Source: Bacteriovorax stolpii
Lineage (GTDB): Bacteria; Bdellovibrionota; Bacteriovoracia; Bacteriovoracales; Bacteriovoracaceae
DNA length: 14,823 nt
Direction of reading: 5' to 3'
Assembly (NCBI GenBank): GCA_945890905.1
Contig: CAMDDI010000060.1
Span: forward strand, 1 to 14,823
Of this stretch, positions 14,321 to 14,823 are shown piece by piece. The number at the start of each line of letters is the position of its first letter. Positions within the stretch are counted from its first letter, which is position 1. The translations under genes and the position numbers were made by a program. Below the pieces are notes generated by a model, which saw only the letters and a list, made by a program, of their open reading frames with translations, made no database searches and was not told where the DNA came from.

Positions 14321-14823
14321 ATGATTTATAATATTCTTCTCATCATTGTGATTATCTCTATTGGTCTCTATGGAAAATCTTTCTACACCAAACAGAATGT
14401 GAAATCACACTTAGGCGGAAAGATCAGTTTGCCAAAAATCTTCTGGCTCATGTACACCATTTATTCATGGTTTTTTATTCCTGCATTTTTACTCATCTGG
14501 ATCACTGATCCTTTTATTAAGATCACACTCATTGGCTTTTTGATTCTCTTTTGGGTACGAGGGATCCTCGAACTCTTTATGCTTTATAAGTGGAAAAACT
14601 GGCGTCCTCCTTACGGAATTTCTCACGATGCTCTTTGTTTGATCTTTCTATTAGTCATGCAGATTGGCCATCTCGGGCATCTGAACTTTAATTTCCAAGG
14701 TGATAATGGGCTGGCCATGACTTGGATCCACATCACCACTCTCTGCATGGTAATTGAGATTTATTACGCCTACGCCTTCTTTAATTTGGTGAAGGGTAAA
14801 ACCATGGGAGAAGATGGGGTGTG
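14321..14823 (+). CDS. Multi-pass membrane protein, 3' end beyond the window
   Basis: An ATG start at 14321 is preceded by AGGA (14312-14315) overlapping the stop of the tandem-GNAT gene. The frame stays open for 167 codons to the window end. Hydrophobic segments are at about 2-18, 40-61, 66-88, 103-119 and 133-155, so at least five membrane passes. Several histidines lie in or near helices (H102, H117, H120, H137), and Trp/Tyr residues flank the interfaces (KWKNWRPPYG). I do not recognise the family. Its seven-base spacing from the previous gene makes it part of the GNAT-GH3-Rieske transcript, and it could transport or modify the product at the membrane. Confidence 0.75.
   Translation, partial: MIYNILLIIVIISIGLYGKSFYTKQNVKSHLGGKISLPKIFWLMYTIYSWFFIPAFLLIWITDPFIKITLIGFLILFWVRGILELFMLYKWKNWRPPYGISHDALCLIFLLVMQIGHLGHLNFNFQGDNGLAMTWIHITTLCMVIEIYYAYAFFNLVKGKTMGEDGV

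Noticed and set aside
1..14823. CRISPR arrays, tRNA or rRNA genes, insertion sequences, attachment sites
   Set aside because: No regularly spaced repeats, cloverleaf-like segments, transposase frames or flanking direct repeats were seen on reading both strands.

Overview
The window looks like chromosomal DNA of a Gram-negative bacterium with an AT-leaning genome. Genes are tightly packed with ATGA-type overlaps, and TTG and GTG starts are used. My best guess for the source is a Bdellovibrionota/Bacteriovoracales-like organism. This is inferred from general gene style and is not proven by any marker. I saw no rRNA, tRNA, CRISPR array, insertion sequence or integrase.

Layout. (1) Positions 1-1323, minus strand: the 5' part of a small exported protein and, upstream of it, trpS for tryptophanyl-tRNA synthetase. 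(2) Positions 1486-4375, plus strand: three genes joined by 4-base overlaps, namely a SulP anion transporter, a beta-carbonic anhydrase and a DUF1275 membrane protein. This reads as an inorganic carbon (bicarbonate/CO2) handling operon. (3) Positions 4361-4611: a spacer with a hairpin and, on the minus strand, what looks like the decayed tail of a protein gene. (4) Positions 4612-7111, plus strand: a membrane fatty-acid desaturase, a hexapeptide-repeat acyltransferase-like protein and an AurF-type diiron oxygenase. (5) Positions 7098-9839, minus strand and convergent with (4): a 913-residue fusion of an RnfD/NqrB-like membrane domain to a seven-motif FG-GAP/VCBS propeller and an ASPIC/UnbV domain. 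(6) Positions 9931-14823, plus strand and divergent from (5): a GNAT-like protein, a GH3-family acyl-adenylating amide synthetase, a Rieske non-haem iron oxygenase, a tandem-GNAT protein and a multi-pass membrane protein cut by the window end.

Blocks 4-6 are the most interesting part. Three different iron-dependent oxidative enzymes (desaturase, AurF-like diiron oxygenase, Rieske oxygenase) sit with one acyl-activating ligase and several acyltransferase-like proteins, arranged around a membrane-anchored propeller fusion. I infer a pathway that builds and oxidatively tailors an acyl (probably lipid-like) amide or N-oxygenated product at the inner membrane. The RnfD-UnbV fusion would be a partner of unknown role. 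No polyketide or peptide synthase is visible, so this is not a textbook biosynthetic cluster. The product is unknown, and the link between the two arms rests on gene order alone.
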